Source: Streptomyces lavendulae subsp. lavendulae
GTDB lineage: Bacteria; Actinomycetota; Actinomycetes; Streptomycetales; Streptomycetaceae
DNA: 64,000 nucleotides
Direction of reading: 5' to 3'
NCBI RefSeq assembly: GCF_002803845.1
Contig: NZ_CP024985.1
Coordinates: 4,650,001 to 4,714,000 of the forward strand
Part shown: piece by piece, positions 51,546 through 59,123 of the stretch
How positions within the stretch are numbered: the stretch's first letter is position 1
How the letters are laid out: each line of letters starts with the position of its first letter
Position numbers and translations under genes: made by a program
The notes under the pieces: generated by a model
Database searches by the model: none
What the model was told of the DNA's origin: nothing
What the model saw: only the letters and a program-made list of their open reading frames with translations

Positions 51546-52520
51546 ATGCTCGTCACCGCCCAAGGGCCGACACCCGCCGGAGCACCGGTCCTGACCACCA
51601 CCGTGCCCCGGGAATACGTCCACCGCGCCGCCCTCTCCGAGGTCTTCCTCACGGGCTGGCGGCGCACCGGCGCCCACGCCTTCACCATCACGGCCCAGTG
51701 GCCGCGCAGCCACAGCTTCTACACCGCCACGGCGGGGCTGCACGATCCGCTGATGCTGTGCGAGACCGTGCGCCAGACCTTTCCGCTGCTGCTCCACACC
51801 GCGTACGGCACCCCGCTCGGCCACCAGCTGAGCTGGTCGCGGTTCAGCTACGCCCTCAACCCGCACGCGCTCCAGGTCGAGCGCACCCCCGCCGAACTGG
51901 AACTGCGGGTCATGGGGACCGAGTTCAGCGAACGCCGGGGCATTCCGGCGGCGGTCTCGCTCGACATCGCCGTCTTCCGCGACGGCACGCAGATCGCCGT
52001 CGCCGACACCCGGTTCGGCTGCATCGCGCCCGCCGTCTACCGGCGCGTCCGCGCGGACCGCGCGGACCTCGCGCGGGTGTTCGCCGCGATCCCCGATCCG
52101 ATCGCCCCGCTCGACCCCGCGACGGTGGGCCGGGACAACGCCCGCGACGTCGTACTCGGCCGCTCGGACGCCCCGGGTCGCTGGCCCCTGCGCGTGGACG
52201 CCACCCACCCCGTCCTCTTCGACCACCCGGTCGACCACGTCCCCGGCATGCTCCTGCTGGAGGCCGCACGACAGGCCGCCCACGCCCTGCACCCCGCGGG
52301 GGGAGCGGTGCTGCCCACGTCGATGGACATCACCTTCCACCGCTACGTCGAATTCGACTCCCCCTGCTGGATCGAGGCCCGTCCCCACCCGTCCCCCGGA
52401 GCGGCCCCCGGTGCCTTCCGGATCGATGCCGTCCAGGGCGGGGAGGTCGCCTTCAGCGTGGAGGTCACCGCTGTACCGCCCCCGTCCCCGACGCGCCCGG
52501 CGGAGACACCGCCCGCCTGA
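51546..52520 (+). CDS. AfsA/ScbA-type gamma-butyrolactone synthase
   Basis: The 324-residue protein has the two hot-dog-like repeats of AfsA: VPREYVHRAALSEVFLTGW in the first and FDHPVDHVPGMLLLEAARQA in the second, with the conserved H-R-x-x-x-x-E and DHVPGM residues. It joins a beta-keto acyl thioester to dihydroxyacetone phosphate, the first committed step of butyrolactone signals. AAGGGGGAAC lies directly before ATG 51546. It stands opposite its receptor gene. BprA-like reductase and phosphatase genes are not next to it; they may be elsewhere. Confidence 0.93.
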   Translation: MLVTAQGPTPAGAPVLTTTVPREYVHRAALSEVFLTGWRRTGAHAFTITAQWPRSHSFYTATAGLHDPLMLCETVRQTFPLLLHTAYGTPLGHQLSWSRFSYALNPHALQVERTPAELELRVMGTEFSERRGIPAAVSLDIAVFRDGTQIAVADTRFGCIAPAVYRRVRADRADLARVFAAIPDPIAPLDPATVGRDNARDVVLGRSDAPGRWPLRVDATHPVLFDHPVDHVPGMLLLEAARQAAHALHPAGGAVLPTSMDITFHRYVEFDSPCWIEARPHPSPGAAPGAFRIDAVQGGEVAFSVEVTAVPPPSPTRPAETPPA

Positions 52521-52535
52521 CGCCGGCTCCGGCCG

Positions 52536-52566
52536 AGCCCCAGGTCACTGACCGTGACCTGGGGCT
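52536..52566 (+). terminator. Terminator of the AfsA-type gene, near-copy of the tRNA terminator
   Basis: AGCCCCAGGTCAC (52536-52548) pairs with GTGACCTGGGGCT (52554-52566). The core differs from the tRNA-Thr terminator at 38042-38070 only by a 2-base insertion and two changes in the loop. Confidence 0.85.
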
Positions 52567-52780
52567 TTCGCGTTCCCGGATACGCGCGGCGTCGGAGAGC
52601 GCATGCCGGACGCGGTGCGGCAGCCGGGTGTGGCGGGTGCGTAGCGGGGGTGGGGCGGGTCTCCGCCCGCGTCCTAGCGGGGTTCGAGTCCGGCATCGGG
52701 GTCGGCTGGCACCGTTGCGTGGGGGACGCGGGCCGGTCGGAGGCCTGTCGGCCGGAGGCCCGGATGAAGGAGTTCCTGTG

Positions 52781-53344
52781 GTGAAGATCGTTTTGATGTC
52801 CGGAAGTACCCGTCAGGACTCGGTGAACGGCGCTGTGCTGGAGACGGTGCGCCACACCCTGGCGGGGCTGCCGGGTGAGCACGAGAGCGTGTCGCTGGCC
52901 GTGGCGGACCTTCCGTTCTACGAGGCGGAGCTGGAGCGGTCCGGTGCCTCGGCCGCGGTGCGCGCGGCCCAGGAGCTGGTCGCCGGCGCCGACGCGCTGT
53001 TCATCAGCACCCCGTCCTACAACGGCGAGATGCCGGGCGCGCTGAAGAACGCGCTGGACTGGCTGTCCCGCGGCATCGGCGGCCCGAGCGCGCTGACCGG
53101 GAAGGTGACGGCCGTGGCCAGTGCCTCCCCCGGGGCGCGCGGTGCCCTCGACGCCCAGGCCGGGCTGGTCGGCGTACTCACCCGGTGCGGTGCGCGGGTC
53201 GTGGAGCACGAGCCGGTCGCCGTCGCCGGGGCGGGCGGGAAGGCCACCGAGGACGGCCGGTACACCGACCCGGAGCTCGTGGCGCTGGTGGAGAGCCTGA
53301 CCGGCGCGCTGCTGGCGGAGGTCGCCGCCGGGGTCCTCGTCTGA
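52781..53344 (+). CDS. NADPH-dependent FMN reductase
   Basis: The 187-residue flavodoxin-like protein starts KIVLMSGSTRQDSVN (FMN phosphate loop) and has TPSYNGEMPGALKNALDWLSR, the flavin-contacting segment of the SsuE/ArsH family. It supplies reduced flavin or acts as a quinone/azo reductase. GTG 52781 is preferred (AAGGAG eight bases upstream); GTG 52778 is adjacent. It is the first gene of an apparent operon with sulphur/amino-acid genes, so a role in redox handling of the pathway product is plausible. No flavin-dependent oxygenase is nearby. Confidence 0.87.
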   Translation: MKIVLMSGSTRQDSVNGAVLETVRHTLAGLPGEHESVSLAVADLPFYEAELERSGASAAVRAAQELVAGADALFISTPSYNGEMPGALKNALDWLSRGIGGPSALTGKVTAVASASPGARGALDAQAGLVGVLTRCGARVVEHEPVAVAGAGGKATEDGRYTDPELVALVESLTGALLAEVAAGVLV

Positions 53345-53955
53345 TGGCGGGCGACCGGATAGGCCTCCTCCGGATCATGAAGGAGGACCTGGAGGTGGTG
53401 GTGGCGCGGGACCCGTCCATGCGCAACCGCCGCGAGGCCCTGCTGCACGCGGCGCTGCCCGCGCTGTGGTCGCACCGGGTCGCGCACCGGCTGCACCGGC
53501 GCGGGATGCGGATGACCGCGCGGATCATCGCCTGGTACGCCCGCCGCGGCACCGCCGTGGAGATCCACCCCGGTGCCGTGCTCGGGCGGCGCGTGTTCAT
53601 CGACCACGGCGCGGCCGTCGTGATCGGCGAGACCGCGGTGGTCGGGGACGACGTGACCATCTACCACCAGGTGACGCTGGGCGCCGTCGGGTGGTGGAGC
53701 GACAACGCCCGCCCCGAGGGCGAGCGCCGCCATCCGGTGGTGGGCCGCAACGTCGTGCTCGGCACGAACGCGACCGTGCTCGGGCCCGTCACCATCGGCG
53801 AGCACGCCGTGATCGGCGCCCAGGCACTGGTGAACAAGGACGTGCCCCCGGGCGCGCGGGTGCTGGCGGCCACCGCCGTGATCAAGGCGGTCGGCAAGGA
53901 GCCGGAGCCCATGGAGGACCTGTACGCCGTGACCGCCTCGGCCGGCTCCTGGTAG
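53344..53955 (+). CDS. cysE: Serine O-acetyltransferase
   Basis: The 203-residue protein has a short N-terminal helical domain and a left-handed beta helix of hexapeptide repeats (VEIHPGAVLGRRVFIDHGAA, VIGETAVVGDDVTIYHQVTL), with the SAT catalytic region EIHPGA and FIDHG. It makes O-acetylserine. It is shorter at the N-terminus than E. coli CysE, like many short bacterial SATs. The ATG overlaps the FMN reductase stop by one base (TGATG). It should feed the PLP enzyme encoded next; being inside an accessory operon suggests dedication to a secondary product. Confidence 0.88.
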   Translation: MAGDRIGLLRIMKEDLEVVVARDPSMRNRREALLHAALPALWSHRVAHRLHRRGMRMTARIIAWYARRGTAVEIHPGAVLGRRVFIDHGAAVVIGETAVVGDDVTIYHQVTLGAVGWWSDNARPEGERRHPVVGRNVVLGTNATVLGPVTIGEHAVIGAQALVNKDVPPGARVLAATAVIKAVGKEPEPMEDLYAVTASAGSW

Positions 53956-54046
53956 TCCCGTCCGCGTTCCGGCCCCACCGGCGTACGGCCGACCGTACGA
54001 CCACCCCAACCCGCTGCCGTACGAACCGACTTGTGAGGACCCAGAC

Positions 54047-55117
54047 GTGGAAAGCCGAGACAACCGCCGCATCGCCGACAGCATCGAGGACCTGATCGGT
54101 TCGACCCCGCTGATCCGCCTGCGCTTCGAGGACACCGCCCCGGGCACCGAGGTGCTGGCCAAGCTGGAGTCCGCCAACCCGATGTCCACCAGCAAGGACC
54201 GGGCAGCCCTGTTCATGCTGCGGGCCGCCGAGGAGCGGGGCGAGATCACGCCCGGCAGCGGCACCGTCATCGAGGCGACCTCGGGCAACACGGGCATCTC
54301 GCTGGCCGCGCTCTGCGCCGCCCGCGGCTACCGCTGCGTGATCGTGCTGCCCGACAGCGCCACCCGCGAACGGGTCTCCCTGCTCAAGGCGCTCGGGGCG
54401 GAGGTCGTGCAGACGCCGCGCGACGCGGGGTACTCCGGCGCGATCGCCAAGGCCGAGGAACTGCACGCGTCGATCCCCGGGTCCTGGTTCCCCTGCCAGC
54501 ACGAGAACGCCGACAACGTGCGGGCGCACTACGAGACCACCGGCCCGGAGATCTGGGCCGACACGGACGGCCGCGTCGACGTGCTGGTCTGCGGCGTGGG
54601 CACGGGCGGCACCCTGACGGGCATCGCGAAGTACCTGAAGGAGCAGGACCCGACCATCCGGATCGTCGCGGTCGAGCCGGAGAACTCGCCGGTGCTCTCC
54701 CAGGGCACCGGCGGCCAGCACCGGATCCCCGGCCTCAACGGCGGCTTCGTCGCCCCGACCACCGACGTCGCCCTGATCGACAGCGTGGTGACGGTGTCCG
54801 ACGAGGACGCGATGACCGCCGCCCGTGCGCTCGCCCGCCGTCAGGGCGTCTTCGTGGGGGTCTCCTCCGGCGCCGTCGCGCACGCCTGCGCCCGGCTGGC
54901 CGCGCACCCGGACTACATCGGCGCCTCCATCGTCACGGTGCTGCCCGACACCGGCGAGCGCTACCTCAGCCTCTGGGAGGAGGACGAGGCGCAGGCCGGT
55001 GCCGCCGCGTCCCGGGACGCCGTGGACAAGCCCGTCGCGCAGCAGCACGTCGCGGGGAAGGCGGCCGACGCGAAGTCCGCCGCCGAGAAGGCCGCCGCGC
55101 TGACCGCGCGGTCCTGA
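54047..55117 (+). CDS. Cysteine synthase family PLP enzyme (beta-substituted alanine synthase)
   Basis: The 356-residue enzyme has PLP Lys50 in NPMSTSKDRA, the substrate loop ATSGNTGISLA (residues 77-87), QHENADNVRAHYETTGPEIW and the phosphate/PLP sites GVGTGGTLTG and GVSSGAVAH. It would replace the acetyl group of O-acetylserine with sulphide or another nucleophile. The PLP loop NPMSTSK differs from the common NPSFSVK, and a 45-residue Ala/Lys/Gln-rich tail extends past the normal end. GTG 54047 has GAGGA eight bases upstream. In this operon a nucleophile other than sulphide is quite possible, as in cycloserine or mimosine-type pathways. Confidence 0.85.
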   Translation: MESRDNRRIADSIEDLIGSTPLIRLRFEDTAPGTEVLAKLESANPMSTSKDRAALFMLRAAEERGEITPGSGTVIEATSGNTGISLAALCAARGYRCVIVLPDSATRERVSLLKALGAEVVQTPRDAGYSGAIAKAEELHASIPGSWFPCQHENADNVRAHYETTGPEIWADTDGRVDVLVCGVGTGGTLTGIAKYLKEQDPTIRIVAVEPENSPVLSQGTGGQHRIPGLNGGFVAPTTDVALIDSVVTVSDEDAMTAARALARRQGVFVGVSSGAVAHACARLAAHPDYIGASIVTVLPDTGERYLSLWEEDEAQAGAAASRDAVDKPVAQQHVAGKAADAKSAAEKAAALTARS

Positions 55118-55172
55118 CCCCCTCCGCCGCGGGGCCGGCCTGCGCCCTCCCCCTTCGCAAAGGAACCCAGAC

Positions 55173-55283
55173 ATGCCGGTGACCGCCCAGCACGCCGCGC
55201 CCGCCCCCGCACCCGCCGGAAGCGCCTTACCCGCCGGGAGCGGCGGCCCCGCCGCCGGCGGGCGCGAGGGGGCCGCGGCATGA
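55173..55283 (+). CDS. Short Ala/Pro/Gly-rich ORF with a TTA codon, coupled to the transporter gene
   Basis: A 36-codon frame starts at ATG 55173 with AAAGGA eight bases upstream and ends in TGA overlapping the MFS start (ATGA, 55280-55283). The peptide (MPVTAQHAAPAPAPAGSALP then Gly/Ala-rich) has no known domain. Codon 19 (55227-55229) is TTA, the rare leucine codon read by bldA tRNA in Streptomyces. It may be a leader ORF making translation of the downstream genes depend on bldA. A spurious frame cannot be excluded. Confidence 0.45.
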   Translation: MPVTAQHAAPAPAPAGSALPAGSGGPAAGGREGAAA

Positions 55284-56593
55284 ACGTCCGCGACCTGCAT
55301 CCGAACATCAAACTGAGGCTGGGCGTCGGATTCGTCCAGCGGCTGCTCGGCATCATGCTGATGCCGCTGATGGTCATCCACCTCGCCGCGCTCTACGGGG
55401 CGGCCGCGGCCGGGGTGCTGACCATGGTGGTCGCCGCCGCGGGCATCGCCAGCAACTTCCTCGGCGGCCACCTGGCCGACGTCCACGGCCGCAAGCCGCT
55501 GATGGTCGCCGGAGAGGTCGGCGCGGCCCTCACCTTCGGGCTGCTCGCCCTGGCCAACTCGCCCTGGTGGCAGTCCGGGCCGGTGACCTTCGTCCTCTTC
55601 CTGCTCAACACCTGTCTCGCGAGCGCGGCCACCCCGGCCGCCGACGCGATGATGATCGACGTCTCCACCCCCGAGACCCGCACGCTCGTCTACACGATCA
55701 ACTACTGGTCGATCAACCTGGCGTTCACCGCCGGCGCCCTGATCGGCGGCTTCTTCTACGGTGAGCACTTCACCCTGCTGCTGACCGCCGCGGCCCTGCT
55801 GTCCGCGGTGACCGCCCTGGTCGTGCGGTGGTGGATCGCCGAGAGCGCCCCGGAGTCCGCCAAGGAGCAGGCCGCCGGTGTCGCGGCCATGCTCCGCGGC
55901 TACCTCGCCGTCTCCCGGGACCGGGTGTTCCTGCGGCTGGTGGGCGCCGCGATCCTCACCCGGGCCGTCGAGGTCCAGATCGGCTACTACATCGCCGTCC
56001 GGCTCGCGGACGAGTTCCCCGAGCAGGCGCTGGCCGGGCTGGAGCGCTGGTTCCCGGCGGTGGACGGGGTCGCGATGCTCGGCATCCTGAGGGCGGTCAA
56101 CACCGCGCTGGTCGTCGTGTTCGCCCTGTTCACGGGCAGCATGTTCCGCCGGCTCCCTGACCGGGTCCGGCTCTACGCGGGCATCGCTGTCTTCACCGCC
56201 GGGTACATGGTCCTCGCCGTCAGCAACAGCGGCTGGATCCTGATCGCGGGCGCGGTCGTGTTCACCCTCGGGGAGATCATGAACGTGCCGGTCAAGCAGG
56301 CCATCCTGGCCGACCTCGTCGACCCGGTCGCCCGCACCAAGTACCTGGCCGCCTACGGCCTGGTGCCGCGCCTCGGCCTGCTCGTCGGCTCGCTGTGCGT
56401 GACCGTGGGGGCGTTCCTGTCCCCGGTCGGCATGAGCCTGCTCTACGCGGCCGCCGGTCTCGGCGCCATCCTCGTCTACCGCTCCCTGCTGCCGCTGCGC
56501 GAGGCCCGCCGGGCCGCCGCCGAGCAGGACCCCGCCGCCGCGGACCAGAACCCGCGGGCCGCCGAGCCCGCCCGGAACGGAGCCACGTCATGA
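55280..56593 (+). CDS. MFS transporter
   Basis: The 437-residue protein has about 12 helices, the motif between helices 2 and 3 GHLADVHGRKPLMVAGE (G-x-x-x-D-x-x-G-R-K) and a middle loop rich in Glu and Ala. It resembles drug/peptide exporters of the DHA1 type, and should export the product of the three ligases. The start is coupled to the TTA-containing ORF and the stop to the next gene (ATGA at 56590-56593). Confidence 0.88.
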   Translation: MNVRDLHPNIKLRLGVGFVQRLLGIMLMPLMVIHLAALYGAAAAGVLTMVVAAAGIASNFLGGHLADVHGRKPLMVAGEVGAALTFGLLALANSPWWQSGPVTFVLFLLNTCLASAATPAADAMMIDVSTPETRTLVYTINYWSINLAFTAGALIGGFFYGEHFTLLLTAAALLSAVTALVVRWWIAESAPESAKEQAAGVAAMLRGYLAVSRDRVFLRLVGAAILTRAVEVQIGYYIAVRLADEFPEQALAGLERWFPAVDGVAMLGILRAVNTALVVVFALFTGSMFRRLPDRVRLYAGIAVFTAGYMVLAVSNSGWILIAGAVVFTLGEIMNVPVKQAILADLVDPVARTKYLAAYGLVPRLGLLVGSLCVTVGAFLSPVGMSLLYAAAGLGAILVYRSLLPLREARRAAAEQDPAAADQNPRAAEPARNGATS

Positions 56594-57825
56594 CCCACCC
56601 CCGCACCGCCGGCCGGCTCCTGATGGTGATGCCGTACGAGCAGCTCGTCCGCAAGGCCGTCGAGGCGGGCTTCCGGGTCTGGTCGGTCTGGGACCCGAAG
56701 CTGCGCCCCGCCGCCTACCTCGACCAGGTCGCGGCGCACTCGGAGGAACTGCTCCTCACCGACTTCGAGGACGAGGCCGCGCTGCGCGCCCTGGTGGCCC
56801 GCGCGGCCCGGGAACACCGGGTCGACCACGTACTGCACCTGGGCAGCGAGCGGAGCATGGCCCCGGTGGTCGCCGAGGCCGAGGCGCTGGGCCTGTCCCC
56901 GAACACCGCCGCCTCGGTACGGCTGCTCAACGACAAGCACGCCATGCGCGCCCTCCTCAACGCGGCCGGCGTCTCCGTGGTGCGCGTCCGGGAGGCCGCC
57001 GGCCTCGCGGAAGTCGAGCCGGTGCTCGCGGAGTTCGGGCTCCCGGCCGTGGTCAAGCCCACCAACTCGGCGGGCAGCCGCGGGGTCGCGCTGGTCCGCA
57101 CCGCCGCCGACCTGGCCGAGTGGGCCGAGCGGGTCAAGGCCGCCGGTATCGAAGGCCCCTTCATCGTCGAGGAGTTCCTGCGGGGCCCCGAGTTCAGCGT
57201 GGAGACCCTGAGCGTCGGCGGCGCGCACCAGGTCGTCGGGATCACCGCCAAGCAGACCAGCGGGCCGCCCGGATTCGTCGAGACCGGGCACGTCCATCCG
57301 GCCCCGCTCGACCCGGCCGACGCGCAGGCGATCCGCTCCACCGTCACCGCACTGCTCGACCTCTCGGGCTTCGCCTTCGGGCCGGCCCACACCGAGGTGA
57401 TCCTCACCCCGGCCGGGCCGCGCGTGGTTGAGTCCCAGGCCCGGCTCGGCGGCGACCGGATCCCGCTGCTCGTGGAGGTGGCCACCGGCTTCGACCTGGA
57501 GGCCGCGATCTTCCGCGGGCTGGCGGGGGAGGACGTGCGGGCGCCCGCCGCCCACCGCTACGCCTCCGTCGGCTTCTTCCGGCTGCCCGCGGGACGGCTG
57601 GAGTCCGTCGAGGGAGTGGACGCGCTCAAGGCCCTGGACCACGTGCACGCCGTGCACTTCCCGTACGGACCCGGTGACGTCCTTCCGCTCACCACCGATT
57701 CCGGCACCCGCCACGGCTACGCCGTCGTCGACGCCCCGAGCCCCGCCGAGGCCGCCGACCGGATCGCCGCGGCCCACGCGGCCCTGCGCGCCCGGACCAC
57801 CCCCATCCCGAAGGAAGCACTGTGA
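56590..57825 (+). CDS. ATP-grasp ligase 1
   Basis: The 411-residue protein is an ATP-grasp enzyme: N-terminal Rossmann-like domain (GRLLMVMPYEQLVRKAVEAG), nucleotide-binding VVKPTNSAGSRGVALV and FIVEEFLRGPEFSVETLS, and the metal-binding HTEVILTPAGPRVVESQARL. Such ligases join a carboxylate, via an acyl phosphate, to an amine to form an amide bond. It resembles the dipeptide ligases of the BacD/carbamoyl-phosphate type. The substrate is unknown; it is coupled to MFS and ligase 2 genes. Confidence 0.88.
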   Translation: MTHPRTAGRLLMVMPYEQLVRKAVEAGFRVWSVWDPKLRPAAYLDQVAAHSEELLLTDFEDEAALRALVARAAREHRVDHVLHLGSERSMAPVVAEAEALGLSPNTAASVRLLNDKHAMRALLNAAGVSVVRVREAAGLAEVEPVLAEFGLPAVVKPTNSAGSRGVALVRTAADLAEWAERVKAAGIEGPFIVEEFLRGPEFSVETLSVGGAHQVVGITAKQTSGPPGFVETGHVHPAPLDPADAQAIRSTVTALLDLSGFAFGPAHTEVILTPAGPRVVESQARLGGDRIPLLVEVATGFDLEAAIFRGLAGEDVRAPAAHRYASVGFFRLPAGRLESVEGVDALKALDHVHAVHFPYGPGDVLPLTTDSGTRHGYAVVDAPSPAEAADRIAAAHAALRARTTPIPKEAL

Positions 57826-59123
57826 TGACCGCGCCGACCCCCGCCCCCGCCGACCGGACCGTGCTGCTCGTCGGCGGTACCGACCAGCACCTGGAGCGGG
57901 CCAAGGACCTGGGCGTCCGCGTGGTGCTGCTCCAGCACCCCGACAAGACCAACGCCTACCAGACCGCGCTGGCCGACGTCCTCCTGATGATCGACTACAC
58001 CGACTGGGCGACCGTACGGCCGCTCGCCGAGGCCGCCCGCGAGGTCTGGGGCTTCGACACCGTCGTCTCGCTCACCGAGGGCGGCCTGGACATGGCGGCC
58101 CGGCTCAACGACCACTTCGGCTTCCCCGGCACCCGGCCCGAGGTCAGCCGCCGCATGCGCAACAAGTACCTGATGCGGCAGCACCTGACCGACCACGGGC
58201 GGCTGTCGATCCACTGGGACCGGGTCACCGACCGCAAGTCCCTGGACGCCTTCGCCGACCGGGCCGGCTTCCCGTTCATCGTCAAGCCCACCGACGCCAC
58301 CGCCAGCTTCGGCCTGATCAGGGTGAACGCCACCGGGGAACTCGACGCGGCGTGGGAGCGCATCGAGGAGCTGCGCGGCCGGCGCACCGACCGCGGCTCG
58401 ACCCTGTACACGGTGACCGAGTTCCTGATGGAGTCCTACCTCGACGGACCCGAGTTCAGCGTGGAGGCCTTCAGCTTCGCCGGCCGCCACGTGGTGGTCG
58501 CCGTGACGGAGAAGCTCGTCGACGACACCCACTTCGCGGAGCTGGGCCACGCCCTGCCCGCCCGGCTCGCCCCGGGGGAGCACGCCCGGATCACGGCCGC
58601 CGTCGCGGACTTCCTCGACACGATGGGCGTGACCGACGGGCCGAGCCACACCGAGCTGCGCCTCGGCTCCCGGGGTCCGGTCGTCATCGAGTCCCACAAC
58701 CGGGTGGGCGGCGGCCACATCAACGAACTGGTCCGGGCGGCCTACGGGATCGACCTCATGGCGTACGGGATGGCCTGGCCCCTGGGCCTCGTCGAGCCGC
58801 TGGCCGGGCCGCCGAAGGCCCGTGCCGGGGCCTGCACCCGCTTCGTGCTCCGCGACCCCGGAACGGTCACCGCCGTGTCGGGCGTGGAGGAGGTCGCGGC
58901 CCGCGCCGACGTGCTGGCCGTGGAGGTCTCCGTGAGCCCCGGCGACCCGGTGCGCCCGCTGCGCGACAACTGGGACCGGCTCGGCTTCGCCGCGGTGACG
59001 GCCGCCGACACCGACGCGGCGATCGCCCTGTGCGAGCGCCTCACCCGGCAGATCCGGATCGACGTCGACCCGGCCGCCGGGGCCGCCGATGAGCAGGCCG
59101 CCCTGGTCGGGGCGGCGGCGTGA
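57825..59123 (+). CDS. ATP-grasp ligase 2
   Basis: The 432-residue ATP-grasp enzyme has VLLVGGTDQHLERAKDLG at the N-terminus, FIVKPTDATASFGLIRVNA, MESYLDGPEFSVEAFSFAG and HTELRLGSRGPVVIESHNRV. It is clearly related to ligase 1 over the whole length but diverged, so it is not a recent duplicate. ATG 57825 overlaps the previous stop (TGATG); GTG 57822 with AAGGA six bases upstream is an alternative. It probably adds a second residue. Confidence 0.88.
   Translation: MTAPTPAPADRTVLLVGGTDQHLERAKDLGVRVVLLQHPDKTNAYQTALADVLLMIDYTDWATVRPLAEAAREVWGFDTVVSLTEGGLDMAARLNDHFGFPGTRPEVSRRMRNKYLMRQHLTDHGRLSIHWDRVTDRKSLDAFADRAGFPFIVKPTDATASFGLIRVNATGELDAAWERIEELRGRRTDRGSTLYTVTEFLMESYLDGPEFSVEAFSFAGRHVVVAVTEKLVDDTHFAELGHALPARLAPGEHARITAAVADFLDTMGVTDGPSHTELRLGSRGPVVIESHNRVGGGHINELVRAAYGIDLMAYGMAWPLGLVEPLAGPPKARAGACTRFVLRDPGTVTAVSGVEEVAARADVLAVEVSVSPGDPVRPLRDNWDRLGFAAVTAADTDAAIALCERLTRQIRIDVDPAAGAADEQAALVGAAA

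Noticed and set aside
38159..52566. An integrative element (ICE or prophage) inserted at tRNA-Thr.
   Set aside because: No integrase, relaxase, replication or phage gene is in the block and the tRNA end is not repeated, so a mobile element cannot be claimed.
52675..52705. GGGGTTCGAGTCCGGC resembles a tRNA T-arm downstream of the second hairpin, suggesting a tRNA remnant or attachment site.
   Set aside because: Only two stem pairs form around the loop and no acceptor or anticodon arm is present; a chance match.
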